From contig NZ_CP116221.1 of NCBI RefSeq assembly GCF_023556315.2, forward strand, positions 372,001 through 436,000: a stretch of DNA of 64,000 nt, written 5' to 3'. Position 1 is the first letter of the stretch. The number at the start of each line of letters is the position of its first letter. This document shows, one piece after another, positions 26,101 to 34,453 of this stretch. The translations under genes and the position numbers were made by a program. This DNA is from Psychroserpens ponticola. GTDB lineage: Bacteria > Bacteroidota > Bacteroidia > Flavobacteriales > Flavobacteriaceae. The notes under the pieces were generated by a model, which had not been told where the DNA came from, did no database searches, and was given only the letters and a program-made list of their open reading frames with translations.

Positions 26101-26631
26101 AATATTAGAGTTTAATTCTAACGCATTTATACAATCGCTGTTTGCTACAGGAGCTGTTACTTGTAATTCAAAATCTGCATAATTAACAATATTAAATGGT
26201 GCTGCATCAATACGAATATAGTATGTTCCAGCAGCTAAATATGTGCTAAATGTTGCCGCAACAACGGTTCCAGTAACATTAATTCCACCTAAACAATTTC
26301 CAGCTGTAATGGAAGGATCCGAATGTACCGTTAATGCTTTCCAGTTATTTCCTTGATTCGTAAATGTGAAATCGTGATTTCCAGGGAATATTACATTTAT
26401 AGAATAGATACCATCTTCACCAATACCATAAAATGGTGCAATTCCACCACATAATGTTGTACCATCATAATTTGTGCCTAAACCAGAAGTGGATTGTAAG
26501 CCAGTTCCGACAGTTCCACCTGGTATAAGTGTTAAAGGCGTTGCTGATGCAGCAACAGGTCCAGGTGCTTGCGCTAAAGATAATTGAGTGGTGATTGTTA
26601 AGAGGCAAAAGAAAAGTATTTTTCTTATCAT
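23173..26631 (-). CDS. Large T9SS-secreted protein, paralog of the 1532-residue gene
   Basis: This 1152-residue exported protein has signal peptide MIRKILFFCLLTITTQLSLA. N-terminal beta modules are like those of the neighbour (GDVWFYYEVNSTGEFTIET, GTFDICITTP), followed by a DUF-like beta region and a NVWNGSTSSNWTNASNWS segment. The C-terminal ~500 residues are near-parallel to the paralog: DNWNLIGNPYPSALDA, MLIQGRALPFN, and a type A sorting domain ending QKVVLKD. I start at ATG 26631; an upstream ATG at 26661 would place ten residues before the signal peptide. Tandem duplication followed by module gain or loss explains the pair. Ligand unknown. Confidence 0.85.
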   Translation of the reverse strand: MIRKILFFCLLTITTQLSLAQAPGPVAASATPLTLIPGGTVGTGLQSTSGLGTNYDGTTLCGGIAPFYGIGEDGIYSINVIFPGNHDFTFTNQGNNWKALTVHSDPSITAGNCLGGINVTGTVVAATFSTYLAAGTYYIRIDAAPFNIVNYADFELQVTAPVANSDCINALELNSNINCDFKTFSNNGSSDSGVGDPTCGSYDTVGGTTGDVWFYYEVNSTGEFTIETTSGTMTDSAAAVYSGTCGALVLESCNDDGGPGNNALITLSGRTIGEILYIRVWDFYDGEGTFDICITTPVPVGTHGVVLDCAGDDSLEMSSDIGLTCGAVAGTTSLGNTISGNLNSATDPVTFQLEASLDSGDPCGFEIAPDTANYQAINFTVTQTGTYIFEFDVPTPYFDAQGYILVNDVNYNPGSCTSTYVDGDDDSSLAGLYPLMTVDLVAGTNYTLITTLYGLGATTHTGPYSWSVSFPISTPEPDWYDSAIGGTLLGSGDGFNPVGVAGSGLPDTDTPGVYSFWVECPTYPGTRDQIDYVIGNVWNGSTSSNWTNASNWSKGNVPTDSECVCIAAGTPNDPVLLDNDNGDGLSLTVKTGASLTLTSDTDGLGLASSLTIQDNIDVQGTGVLTVQDGASLIQVFDTDQPTYALQPKGSNTGNISLRRIADVSRTDYVYWSSPVQGFDVADVYGANTPLSYIFEWIPTIDTGFFGPPTDSAPICFGEWNNNSNLTMSPGKGYAVRGPNDHDNVASQNETVTFNGVPNNGVIKMPILSGSNPSANSPYLNTITNNYGLTVTSSDDNWNLIGNPYPSALDATAFLSHPDNAILEGSVHIWTHSTQIGNNGQSFYTQFGSSYDASDYISFNFSGPSYPDTSFSGDIASGQGFFVMALNDDESGNVTFNNSMRSRTQSNTDFYRMSGENPNITDSNAIERHRIWLDLIDPNNASSNILVGYIEGATQEKDRLYDAYAREANSLSLYSKIGNERMLIQGRALPFNVNDQIPLGTVLPQAGEYTIAINKVDGLFLDESQDIYLEDTVAGIIHDLRAAPYTFTATESTNYDDRFILQYKNSALSITDFDLNTVSIVAPKGDYIKINSDTSPIDAVIVYDLLGRTLINATAINTSEFVIHNHNLTSGAYIVNVTLSNGLSKTQKVVLKD

Positions 26632-26802
26632 AATCTTTAAATTTTTAAAACAAAATAGCATCGACTAAAAAAGTCAATGTTTGTAGGATTTATAAGGTCT
26701 GGACAATACTTTCGAGAAGTGGCATCCAAATTTACTCAAAAATAAATAATATTTCGTGATATTTATTGATTATTTTGTTTTTTTGATAAAGTGTTTCTTT
26801 TT

Positions 26803-27681
26803 ATGGATAAAAATCTTATTTTAACTGATAATCATGTTTTTATAAAGCCTGAATATCTAAGCCATCCTTATGTTTCTGGCAATAAATTGAGAAAGCTCAA
26901 GTATAACCTCCTTGATGCCAAAAAACAAGGTGAAAAGACGCTATTAACTTTTGGTGGCGCATTTTCAAATCATATTGCTGCAGTGGCTCATGCAGGACAA
27001 GAAAATGGGTTTCAAACGATAGGTGTGATTAGAGGTGAAGAGCTTAAAAATTTTAAAACTTTAAATCCCACGTTATCATTTTCTAAGACTTGTGGAATGC
27101 GGTTTAAGTTTGTGTCTAGAGCACAATTTCGCACTAAAACATCGCTCAGTTTTATTGAGGAACTTGAACAAGAATTTGGTGATTTTTTTCTCATCCCAGA
27201 AGGCGGAACTAATAATTTAGCAGTTAAAGGTTGTGAAGAAATTTTAACTGAAGTCCATGAGGAATTTGATTATGTCTGTTGCCCAGTAGGAACTGGAGGT
27301 ACGATTTCTGGTTTAATAAACTCGAGTCATCCGTCTCAAAAAATTATTGGTTTTCCAGCATTAAAAGGTGATTTTTTAAGAGAAGAAATTGCTAAATTTG
27401 TAACGAAAACAAATTGGGATCTTATTACAGATTATCACTTTGGTGGTTATGCTAAAATAAATGAAGATTTAATTCATTTTATAAATGAATTTAAAAAGAC
27501 GTATGATGTACCATTAGATCCGATTTATACTGGTAAAATGATGTATGGTATTTATGATTTGATTTCTAAAGGTTATTTTGAAAAAGATGCAAAGATTTTA
27601 GCAATTCATACAGGAGGTTTACAAGGAATTGAGGGAATGAATGCAAAGTTAAAACAACAAAATAAGCCCTTAATCGTTTAA
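26803..27681 (+). CDS. PLP-dependent D-cysteine desulfhydrase / ACC deaminase family protein
   Basis: This 292-residue fold-type II PLP enzyme has the PLP lysine in SGNKLRKLKYNLL, LTFGGAFSNHIAAVAHAG, the PLP-phosphate glycine loop VCCPVGTGGTISGL and the terminal LAIHTGGLQG. Such proteins act as D-cysteine desulfhydrases or ACC deaminases; the substrate cannot be told from sequence. ATG 26803 (MDKNLILTDN) is preferred over an in-frame GTG at 26791. It leads a tight three-gene operon, with the next gene starting 6 bp after its stop. Confidence 0.85.
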   Translation: MDKNLILTDNHVFIKPEYLSHPYVSGNKLRKLKYNLLDAKKQGEKTLLTFGGAFSNHIAAVAHAGQENGFQTIGVIRGEELKNFKTLNPTLSFSKTCGMRFKFVSRAQFRTKTSLSFIEELEQEFGDFFLIPEGGTNNLAVKGCEEILTEVHEEFDYVCCPVGTGGTISGLINSSHPSQKIIGFPALKGDFLREEIAKFVTKTNWDLITDYHFGGYAKINEDLIHFINEFKKTYDVPLDPIYTGKMMYGIYDLISKGYFEKDAKILAIHTGGLQGIEGMNAKLKQQNKPLIV

Positions 27682-27687
27682 GAATTT

Positions 27688-28485
27688 ATGAAGAGAATTA
27701 GTATTATTTTTTTAATGTCGCTTGTCGTTGTTAGTTGTAGCTCTAAGCGTAAAATTGTCACCAAAAAGAAAGACAATAGGCAAAAAACAGAAAAGGTGTC
27801 AAAACCAACGAGTACAGTAGAGCCTAGCACTCCAAATGTGCCTGCGAAACCTACAACTTATGCCAATGCTATTGAAGCTTATATTGCTAATTTTAGTGCC
27901 ATTGCAAAAGAAGAAATGCGAAAATATAAAATACCAGCAAGCATTACGTTAGCTCAAGGGATTTTAGAATCGGGTTCAGGAAAAGGGCGTTTGGCTGTTA
28001 AAGCAAACAATCATTTTGGAATTAAATGCCATGGATGGACAGGTCAAAAAATTTATCATGATGATGATGCGTCTCAAGAGTGTTTTAGGAAATACGAACA
28101 CGCAGAATCTTCCTTTGAAGACCATTCTGCATTTTTAACCACTCGTGGTCGTTATTCAAAATTATTCCAATTAAATGAAGGCGATTATAAAAGATGGGCT
28201 AAAGGCTTAAGAGCTGCTGGTTATGCTACAGACCGAAAGTATCCTGAAAAATTGATTAGTTTAATAGAACGCTATCAGCTTTATAAGTTTGATAATGAGG
28301 TTTTAGGAAGAGCAGAAGTGATTAGAACTAATGACAAAAAAAGTGAATTCAATCATACAGTAGTTAAAGGCGATACCTTGTATTCATTGTCTAGAACCTA
28401 TAATACAAGTGTTGATAAACTTAAATTATTGAACAATCTTTCTGATAATGAATTATCAATCGGTCAGGTTTTGATTATAAAATAA
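27688..28485 (+). CDS. GH73 N-acetylglucosaminidase lipoprotein with LysM domain
   Basis: This 265-residue lipoprotein has lipobox LVVVSCSS (Cys about residue 17) and a basic, Pro/Thr-rich linker. The glucosaminidase domain (about 70-205) has ASITLAQGILESGSG with the catalytic Glu, NNHFGIKCHGW, and AAGYATDRKYPEKLI. A C-terminal LysM domain (about 220-265: HTVVKGDTLYSLSRTYNTS ... GQVLIIK) follows. It cleaves peptidoglycan, probably in growth or division. It is spaced 6 bp from both neighbours in the operon. Confidence 0.9.
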   Translation: MKRISIIFLMSLVVVSCSSKRKIVTKKKDNRQKTEKVSKPTSTVEPSTPNVPAKPTTYANAIEAYIANFSAIAKEEMRKYKIPASITLAQGILESGSGKGRLAVKANNHFGIKCHGWTGQKIYHDDDASQECFRKYEHAESSFEDHSAFLTTRGRYSKLFQLNEGDYKRWAKGLRAAGYATDRKYPEKLISLIERYQLYKFDNEVLGRAEVIRTNDKKSEFNHTVVKGDTLYSLSRTYNTSVDKLKLLNNLSDNELSIGQVLIIK

Positions 28486-28491
28486 AGACCT

Positions 28492-29778
28492 ATGTTATAT
28501 AAAAGAAGTAGTGCGCTTTTTAAAGCTGCAGAACAGGTAATTCCTGGTGGTGTTAATTCTCCTGTAAGGGCTTTTAAAGCTGTTGGAGGAACTCCAATTT
28601 TTGCAAAATCTGCCAAAGGAGCTTATGTTTATGATGAAGATGATAATCGTTATATTGATTACATTAATTCTTGGGGACCAATGTTATTAGGTCATGCTTT
28701 TCAACCTGTGGTAGATGCCGTTATTGAAAAAACAAAGCAAGGTACATCGTTTGGAATGCCAACCGAAATTGAAACTAAAATTGCGGAGTTGGCAGTGTCA
28801 ATGGTTCCAAATATTGACAAAATTCGTTTTGTGAATTCTGGAACTGAAGCTTGTATGAGTGCTGTTCGATTGGCTAGAGGTTATACTAAAAAAGATAAAA
28901 TTATAAAATTTGCAGGCTGTTACCATGGTCATAGTGATGCCTTTTTAATTCAAGCTGGTAGTGGAGCTGTTACTTTTGGTAGTCCAAACAGTCCAGGAGT
29001 GACAGAAGGAACTGCAAAAGATACATTGTTGGCAAGGTATAATGACATTGATAATGTGAAATCACTTATTGAGGCCAATCCTAATGAAATTTCGTGTATA
29101 ATTTTAGAGCCTGTTGCAGGTAATATGGGTTGTATTCCGCCAAAAGCTAATTTTTTACAAGAGCTAAGAAGTCTTTGCGATGCGAATGCTATTCTATTAA
29201 TTTTTGATGAGGTAATGACAGGTTTCAGACTTGCCAAAGGTGGTTGTCAAGAATTGTTTGGAGTTGATGCCGATATTGTCTGCTTTGGTAAAGTTATTGG
29301 AGGCGGACTTCCAGTTGGTGCTTTTGCAGCTCGTGAAGAAATTATGAATCATTTAGCACCTATAGGAAATGTGTATCAGGCAGGAACATTAAGTGGTAAT
29401 CCACTTGCAATGGCTGCAGGTTTAGCGATGTTAGAATCTGTAAATAATGATGCTGAGTTATTTCAACGTTTAGAAGAAAAAACAGCTTATTTGCATAAGG
29501 GCTGTTCAAGAGTTTTAACAGCATCTGGAATTACACATACTATAAATAGAATAGGTTCAATGATTTCAATACATTTTGCGGAAGGTGAAGTTGTCGATTT
29601 TGAGAGTTCTGCAAAGGGAAATAATGAGACATTTAAAAGCTTCTTTCATGGCATGCTAAATGAAGGAATTTATATAGCTCCAAGCGCTTTTGAAACTTGG
29701 TTTATAACAGATGCTCTTAGTTATAAGGATTTAGATGAAACGATAGCTGCTGTAGCAAAAATTGCAAAAACCTTATAA
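28492..29778 (+). CDS. hemL: Glutamate-1-semialdehyde 2,1-aminomutase
   Basis: This 428-residue PLP enzyme makes 5-aminolevulinate in the C5 tetrapyrrole pathway. The start [40 protein letters not shown]-type region, [22 protein letters not shown] and the PLP lysine in [16 protein letters not shown] are all typical. Length matches. It is last in a three-gene operon and is closed by a strong terminator. Confidence 0.95.
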   Translation: MLYKRSSALFKAAEQVIPGGVNSPVRAFKAVGGTPIFAKSAKGAYVYDEDDNRYIDYINSWGPMLLGHAFQPVVDAVIEKTKQGTSFGMPTEIETKIAELAVSMVPNIDKIRFVNSGTEACMSAVRLARGYTKKDKIIKFAGCYHGHSDAFLIQAGSGAVTFGSPNSPGVTEGTAKDTLLARYNDIDNVKSLIEANPNEISCIILEPVAGNMGCIPPKANFLQELRSLCDANAILLIFDEVMTGFRLAKGGCQELFGVDADIVCFGKVIGGGLPVGAFAAREEIMNHLAPIGNVYQAGTLSGNPLAMAAGLAMLESVNNDAELFQRLEEKTAYLHKGCSRVLTASGITHTINRIGSMISIHFAEGEVVDFESSAKGNNETFKSFFHGMLNEGIYIAPSAFETWFITDALSYKDLDETIAAVAKIAKTL

Positions 29779-29870
29779 AAAAACAAGACACTGTATATTA
29801 GATATCATCTACAGTTAAGCGAAGCATCTCAATACACAACATAAAAAGTTTATAGTGTTCTTAACGGCTA

Positions 29871-29914
29871 ACAACAAAAAAGCCTGCTTAAATTTAAGCA
29901 GGCTTTTTTGTTGT
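29871..29914. terminator. Bidirectional intrinsic terminator
   Basis: ACAACAAAAAAGCCTGCTTA and TAAGCAGGCTTTTTTGTTGT form a 20-bp perfect stem with an AATT loop between the convergent hemL (+) and a small secreted protein gene (-). Upstream of it, 29801-29836 (AAGCGAAGCATCTCAATAC) resembles a degenerate dispersed repeat. Confidence 0.92.
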
Positions 29915-29927
29915 TACTAATAATAGA

Positions 29928-30263
29928 TTACTCATCTGTTCTGTAAATAGCAATATATTTTTCAAATTGCGCTTCGGTTAAGATGCTTTTTAATTTAGTA
30001 TCTAAAATTGTATTGATTTTTTCAAGTTTTTGCTGATTGCTTTCTAAATCACTACTTATTTTTTGATATGTAGTCTCATATGTTTTATAAGCTTGGTAAA
30101 CTTCTTCTAATTGATTCTTGTCAATTTTAATAGTTTTTCGAATTTCTTTTGCTTTTTCTGAAGCTGCTGCATTAATTTCTAATTTGTTTTGAGCATCCAA
30201 TCCTTGTGTGCTAAATAAAAGTGCAAAAGAAAAAAAGCAAAGTGTTATTAGTTTTTTCATCAT
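29928..30263 (-). CDS. Small secreted helical protein (Spy-like), unknown function
   Basis: This 111-residue protein has signal peptide MMKKLITLCFFSFALLFS to about residue 25 (GLDAQ). A wholly helical mature part has heptad character (QLEEVYQAYKTYETTY) and an ILTEAQFEKYIAIY ending. The ending resembles those of the genes at 12902 and 30384, and loosely the LTxEQ repeats of Spy/CpxP. No function can be assigned. It is downstream of the next Spy-like gene, with a terminator between, so probably a separate unit. Confidence 0.72.
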   Translation of the reverse strand: MMKKLITLCFFSFALLFSTQGLDAQNKLEINAAASEKAKEIRKTIKIDKNQLEEVYQAYKTYETTYQKISSDLESNQQKLEKINTILDTKLKSILTEAQFEKYIAIYRTDE

Positions 30264-30328
30264 TATGAATTTTGTAAATGAAATTAGGCTACTAAATTAA
30301 TGATTTTTAATTTAAAACGGCAAATAAA

Positions 30329-30360
30329 AAAAGCATTGATTAAAAAAAAACAATGCTTTT
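30329..30360 (-). terminator. Intrinsic terminator after the 147-residue Spy-like gene
   Basis: AAAAGCATTG and CAATGCTTTT stem with an A-rich 12-nt loop, 24 bp beyond the stop codon at 30384. Confidence 0.75.
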
Positions 30361-30383
30361 AAAACTAAACCAATCAATCTGTA

Positions 30384-30827
30384 TTACTGTTTTTTATCAG
30401 ATTTATTTTTCTGATGTCTTATTTGTTTCTTTCTCCCGTTTTTAGAAAGTGACGCTTCCCATTTTTTGTATTGTTCGTCGTTTAAGATGATTTTCATCTG
30501 TTTCTTCATTTCGATTTGTTTGTCTAATCGATTATTAGCCATTGCATAACGTTCCTCTTTAGTCGGCTTTTTAGAATCTTCACTTTCTTTTTTTGCTTTA
30601 CGTTTAGCTCTAATGCCTTCTTTTTGTTTGGCATCTTCAAGCATTAATACCTTTACTTTTTGTTGTTGAGAATCATTAAGATCTAATTGTAAGGTCATCT
30701 TTTTTGTTTTCAAAGTAGCTGCTTCTTCCGCAGATAAATCATTAAGAAATCCTTTTCTGTTTTTCTTGTCTTGAGCTGTTGCATTTAAGGTTAATAAAGC
30801 TATAGCTATTATCATTAATTTTTTCAT
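30384..30827 (-). CDS. Small secreted basic protein (Spy/CpxP-like), unknown function
   Basis: This 147-residue protein has signal peptide MKKLMIIAIALLTLNATAQ. A Lys-rich helical part follows, with two related segments: MTLQLDLNDSQQQKVKVLML and MKIILNDEQYKKWEASL. The L-N-D-x-Q spacing matches the duplicated LTxxQ signature of Spy/CpxP periplasmic proteins. The very basic tail (KNGRKKQIRHQKNK) is unusual. It may be an envelope stress or chaperone-like protein, but this is inference from motif layout only. Confidence 0.75.
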   Translation of the reverse strand: MKKLMIIAIALLTLNATAQDKKNRKGFLNDLSAEEAATLKTKKMTLQLDLNDSQQQKVKVLMLEDAKQKEGIRAKRKAKKESEDSKKPTKEERYAMANNRLDKQIEMKKQMKIILNDEQYKKWEASLSKNGRKKQIRHQKNKSDKKQ

Positions 30828-31037
30828 AATTTATAAATATTTGTTTTTACTAGATGTAAGTAAGACTGTAATAATTTATTAAGGTTTAACGTGTTATCGG
30901 TTTTAACCTCAATTTAACTTTTTTGAGTTTTTTCAATATGTTGTAACATTATATTGAATATTGGTTTGTTATATAAATTGCGCGATAATCAAAAGAATGA
31001 TTATTTATTATTTAAAAAATATAATGGAAACGGAAGT

Positions 31038-31067
31038 TTTGCAATCCTCTGAATTTAATTAACTTTG
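31038..31067 (+). promoter_or_regulatory. Bacteroidota-type promoter of the M49-like lipoprotein gene
   Basis: TTTG (31038-31041) and TAACTTTG (31060-31067) are separated by 18 bp and match the -33 TTTG / -7 TAnnTTTG consensus. They lie 26 bp before the ATG at 31094. This is the clearest promoter in the window. Confidence 0.6.
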
Positions 31068-31093
31068 AAAAACAAATAAACGAATCAAAATTT

Positions 31094-32734
31094 ATGAAAA
31101 AAATAATAGCCTTATTGTCACTTTTAGTGATAGTTATGTCATGTAAAGAAGATAAAAAAGAGGAGGTCGTTACACCAGAAAAAGAAATGACTAAAATGGA
31201 AAAGAATCTTAGCAAATATGTGAGTTTTAAACTCACAGCAGATCTTAGTGGATTAACTGAAAATGAACGTCAAATGCTTCCGTTGCTTATTCAAGCGGCT
31301 GATAAAATGAACGAATTATTTTGGTACGAATCTTATGGTGATAAGAATGCCCTTTTGAATTCTATTTCAGATGAGAATACTAAAAAATATGTAACGATAA
31401 ATTATGGACCTTGGGATCGTTTAGATGGAAACAGCTCGTTTGTTGAAGGTATAGGTGAAAAACCAGCTGGAGCAAACTTCTATCCAAAAGATATGACTAA
31501 GGAAGAATTTGATGCTGCAGATATAGAAAACAAATCAAGCATTTATAATTTTGTACGTCGCAATGAAAATGGAACGTTGTTTTCTATTCCTTATCACAAG
31601 CAATTTGAAAAAGAAGTTAAGGTTGTTTCAGATTTATTAAAACAAGCCTCAGAACTTGCTGAAGATGCTGGACTTAAAACATACTTGGAGTTAAGGTCTC
31701 AAGCTTTATTAGATGATGATTACCAAAAAAGTGATTTGGCTTGGATGGATATGAAAACAAATACACTTGATATTGTTATTGGCCCAATTGAAACTTACGA
31801 AGACCAAATGTTTGGTAATAAAGCGGCTCACGAAGGTTATGTGTTGATTAAAGATCAAGAATGGAGTAAGCGATTAGCAAAATTTAGTGCGTATTTGCCA
31901 GAACTTCAAGTTGGTTTACCTGTTGATGAAAAATATAAACAAGAAACACCAGGAACAGATAGTGATTTAAATGCTTATGATGTTGTGTATTACGCTGGAG
32001 ATTGTAATTCAGGAAGTAAAACCATCGCTATAAATCTTCCTAATGATGAAGAAGTACAACTGCAAAAAGGAACACGTCGCTTACAATTAAAAAATGCAAT
32101 GCGTGCAAAGTTTGATAAAATTTTAATGCCAATTGCAGATGAATTGATTGAAGAAAGTCAGCGTCAACACATCACATTTGATGCCTTTTTTGCTAATACT
32201 ATGTTTCATGAAGTCGCTCATGGTTTAGGGATTAAGAATACCATTAATGGCAAAGGAACTGTTAGAACTTCTTTAAAAGAACATGCTAGCGCTTTAGAAG
32301 AAGGTAAAGCCGATATTTTAGGATTATATATGATTCAGCAATTACATGCTAAAGGAGAATTGGAAGAAGATTTAAAAGATAATATGGTCACGTTTATGGC
32401 TGGTATTTTTAGGTCTGTGCGTTTTGGAGCTTCATCTGCACATGGAAAAGCCAATATGATACGTTTTAATTTCTTTAAAGAAAAGGGCGCATTTTCTCGA
32501 AATGAAAATGGAACTTATAAAGTGAATTTTGATAAAATGGAAACAGCGATGGAAGATTTGTCAAACCTTATCTTAACACTTCAAGGAAATGGAGATTATG
32601 AAGGTGTTGCAAATTTAGTTGCTGAAAAAGGAATTATTTCTCCTGAACTTCAAGCTGATTTAGATCGATTGACTGAAGCTAATATTCCAGTTGATGTAAT
32701 TTTTGAACAAGGAACAAAAGCATTAGGCTTGTAA
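31094..32734 (+). CDS. M49-like (dipeptidyl-peptidase III-related) zinc metallopeptidase lipoprotein
   Basis: This 546-residue lipoprotein has lipobox LVIVMSCKE (Cys about residue 17). The zinc site is FHEVAHGLG (about residue 374), with the third ligand region in EEGKADILGLYM about 50 residues later, and a conserved SSAHGKAN segment. This two-motif layout is like peptidase family M49, whose Bacteroidota members carry HExxH forms. It probably sits on the periplasmic face and trims short peptides, in keeping with the POT transporter gene that converges on it. Exact substrate and family boundary are uncertain. Confidence 0.78.
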   Translation: MKKIIALLSLLVIVMSCKEDKKEEVVTPEKEMTKMEKNLSKYVSFKLTADLSGLTENERQMLPLLIQAADKMNELFWYESYGDKNALLNSISDENTKKYVTINYGPWDRLDGNSSFVEGIGEKPAGANFYPKDMTKEEFDAADIENKSSIYNFVRRNENGTLFSIPYHKQFEKEVKVVSDLLKQASELAEDAGLKTYLELRSQALLDDDYQKSDLAWMDMKTNTLDIVIGPIETYEDQMFGNKAAHEGYVLIKDQEWSKRLAKFSAYLPELQVGLPVDEKYKQETPGTDSDLNAYDVVYYAGDCNSGSKTIAINLPNDEEVQLQKGTRRLQLKNAMRAKFDKILMPIADELIEESQRQHITFDAFFANTMFHEVAHGLGIKNTINGKGTVRTSLKEHASALEEGKADILGLYMIQQLHAKGELEEDLKDNMVTFMAGIFRSVRFGASSAHGKANMIRFNFFKEKGAFSRNENGTYKVNFDKMETAMEDLSNLILTLQGNGDYEGVANLVAEKGIISPELQADLDRLTEANIPVDVIFEQGTKALGL

Positions 32735-32765
32735 TAGACACCATTGTTTTACAGAAAATTTTATT

Positions 32766-32803
32766 AGACCTGTCATGTTTTAAAAAATGACAGGTCTTTT
32801 TTT
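32766..32803. terminator. Bidirectional intrinsic terminator
   Basis: AGACCTGTCAT and ATGACAGGTCT stem followed by a T-run, between the convergent peptidase (+) and POT transporter (-) genes. Confidence 0.85.
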
Positions 32804-34346
32804 AATGTATATCAATCATCATTTTTTTAATTATTGGAGCTATTAAAATGGCTAATAATCCAACACCAATACTAATAACTCCAAAGCTAGCATATACTGA
32901 TACATAAGAAAATAATTGCTGGAAATTATCTCCATTTTTCATTGCAATTTCTGGTGTTATTCCTGTAATAAACTCTGTGATATCTCCAAAAAAACCTTTG
33001 GTAAATACATTGGTTTCACCTTGAGTCACTGTTGTTAATTTTGCGATTTTTCCAGCAAAAAAATGACCATAAAAATTTGCCGAAAACCAAACTCCCATAA
33101 TAAAAGAAACATATTTTAGAGGAGATAATTCTGTCATTTTAGATAAACCGATTGGAGATAAAAATAACTCACCAATAGTTAAAACCAAGTACCCTAAAAC
33201 TAAGTACATCATTGAGGTTCTTGCAAATTCATCAATGCTTTGTGCAGACAAGGCAAAGATTAAAAAACCTAAGCCTAAGAACATTAATCCTAATCCGAAT
33301 TTAATTGGAGAGTTTGGGTTCTTTTTTCGCTTACTTAAAAAAGTCCATAACATTGAAAATGGAATCGCAAACAAAATAATAAAACCTGCATTTATACTGT
33401 TTGTTCCAGCAGCATCCATACCTACAAGGTTTACGTTTCTATCGGCAAATAATGTTAATGAACTTCCTGCTTGTTCAAATATAGCTGAAAACAACGTATA
33501 TAATACTGTGAAATATACGGCAACAATTAATCGCTTTTTCTCATCAGCATTTACAGTAGATAAAATGTAAAAAATATAGCCAATTAAAAACATAGATATG
33601 ATCCAAACCAGATAATGTTCAAACTCATGAAATTTAATAACCAATGCAAATGCTGGAACAGATAAAAATGCTAGAATAGTTATGAGTTTTCCTCTATTTA
33701 AACCAAGCCATTTAGAATCGTATATTTCTTGATTTGGTACCAATCCTTTATCTTCAAAAACATTGTTTTTTAAGCCTTTATTAAATACCAATAATCCAGC
33801 AACCATTCCAATTCCTGCTAAAACAAAGCCATAGTGCCAGCCATAGGTTTCAGCAAACCAAGCACAAGCTAGAGGTGCAATGGCTGCGCCAAGGTTTATG
33901 CCTAAATAGAAAATTGTAAAGCCAGAATCACGCCTTGTGTCACCTTTTTGGTATAAATCACCAACAAATGTCGAAATGTTTGGTTTGAAAAATCCATTTC
34001 CTACGATTATTAATCCTAAGGAGCCATAAAAGAAAATAGGATGCTCAAAGGTTAAAAAGAAATGCCCTAAGGCCATTAAAACACCTCCAAGTAAAATGGC
34101 TTTCCTAAAGCCTAAAATTTTGTCGGCTAGAATTCCTCCTATCATTGGTGTTACATAAACTAGTGACATATAAGCTGCATATACACCAAAAGCCATGTCG
34201 TCTGTAAATAATAATTGTTTGGTCATATAGAGCACCAAAAGTGCTCGCATTCCATAGAAGGAAAAACGTTCCCATAATTCAGCAAAAAATAAGTAGATTA
34301 ATCCTTTTGGATGCCCAAAAGCTTCATTGGAATTAGTTGTAGTCAT
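32802..34346 (-). CDS. POT/PTR-family proton-coupled peptide transporter
   Basis: This 514-residue inner-membrane MFS permease imports di- and tripeptides with protons. POT signatures are visible: FAELWERFSFYGMRALLVLYM in helix 1, GGILADKILGFRKAILLGG, and FTIFYLGINLGAAIAPLACA (helix 4-5 signature). The ExxERFxYYG-type motif is present as ELWERFSFYG. The gene is the last in the long minus-strand run that includes the kynurenine genes, starting 107 bp after the stop of the unknown membrane protein. Confidence 0.92.
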   Translation of the reverse strand: MTTTNSNEAFGHPKGLIYLFFAELWERFSFYGMRALLVLYMTKQLLFTDDMAFGVYAAYMSLVYVTPMIGGILADKILGFRKAILLGGVLMALGHFFLTFEHPIFFYGSLGLIIVGNGFFKPNISTFVGDLYQKGDTRRDSGFTIFYLGINLGAAIAPLACAWFAETYGWHYGFVLAGIGMVAGLLVFNKGLKNNVFEDKGLVPNQEIYDSKWLGLNRGKLITILAFLSVPAFALVIKFHEFEHYLVWIISMFLIGYIFYILSTVNADEKKRLIVAVYFTVLYTLFSAIFEQAGSSLTLFADRNVNLVGMDAAGTNSINAGFIILFAIPFSMLWTFLSKRKKNPNSPIKFGLGLMFLGLGFLIFALSAQSIDEFARTSMMYLVLGYLVLTIGELFLSPIGLSKMTELSPLKYVSFIMGVWFSANFYGHFFAGKIAKLTTVTQGETNVFTKGFFGDITEFITGITPEIAMKNGDNFQQLFSYVSVYASFGVISIGVGLLAILIAPIIKKMMIDIH

Positions 34347-34453
34347 CTGTTCGTGTTTTGATGTTTGGCAATGTATTAACCAAGCATTTTTATTTCGAAC
34401 ATTGTTTCTAATTATAGTAATTTATAATCAATTGTGCTTATTTGTAACTGAAG

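Noticed and set aside
26791-26802. GTG start four codons upstream of the PLP enzyme
   Set aside because: ATG 26803 gives the family N-terminus (MDKNLILTDN). The extra residues MFLF have no support.
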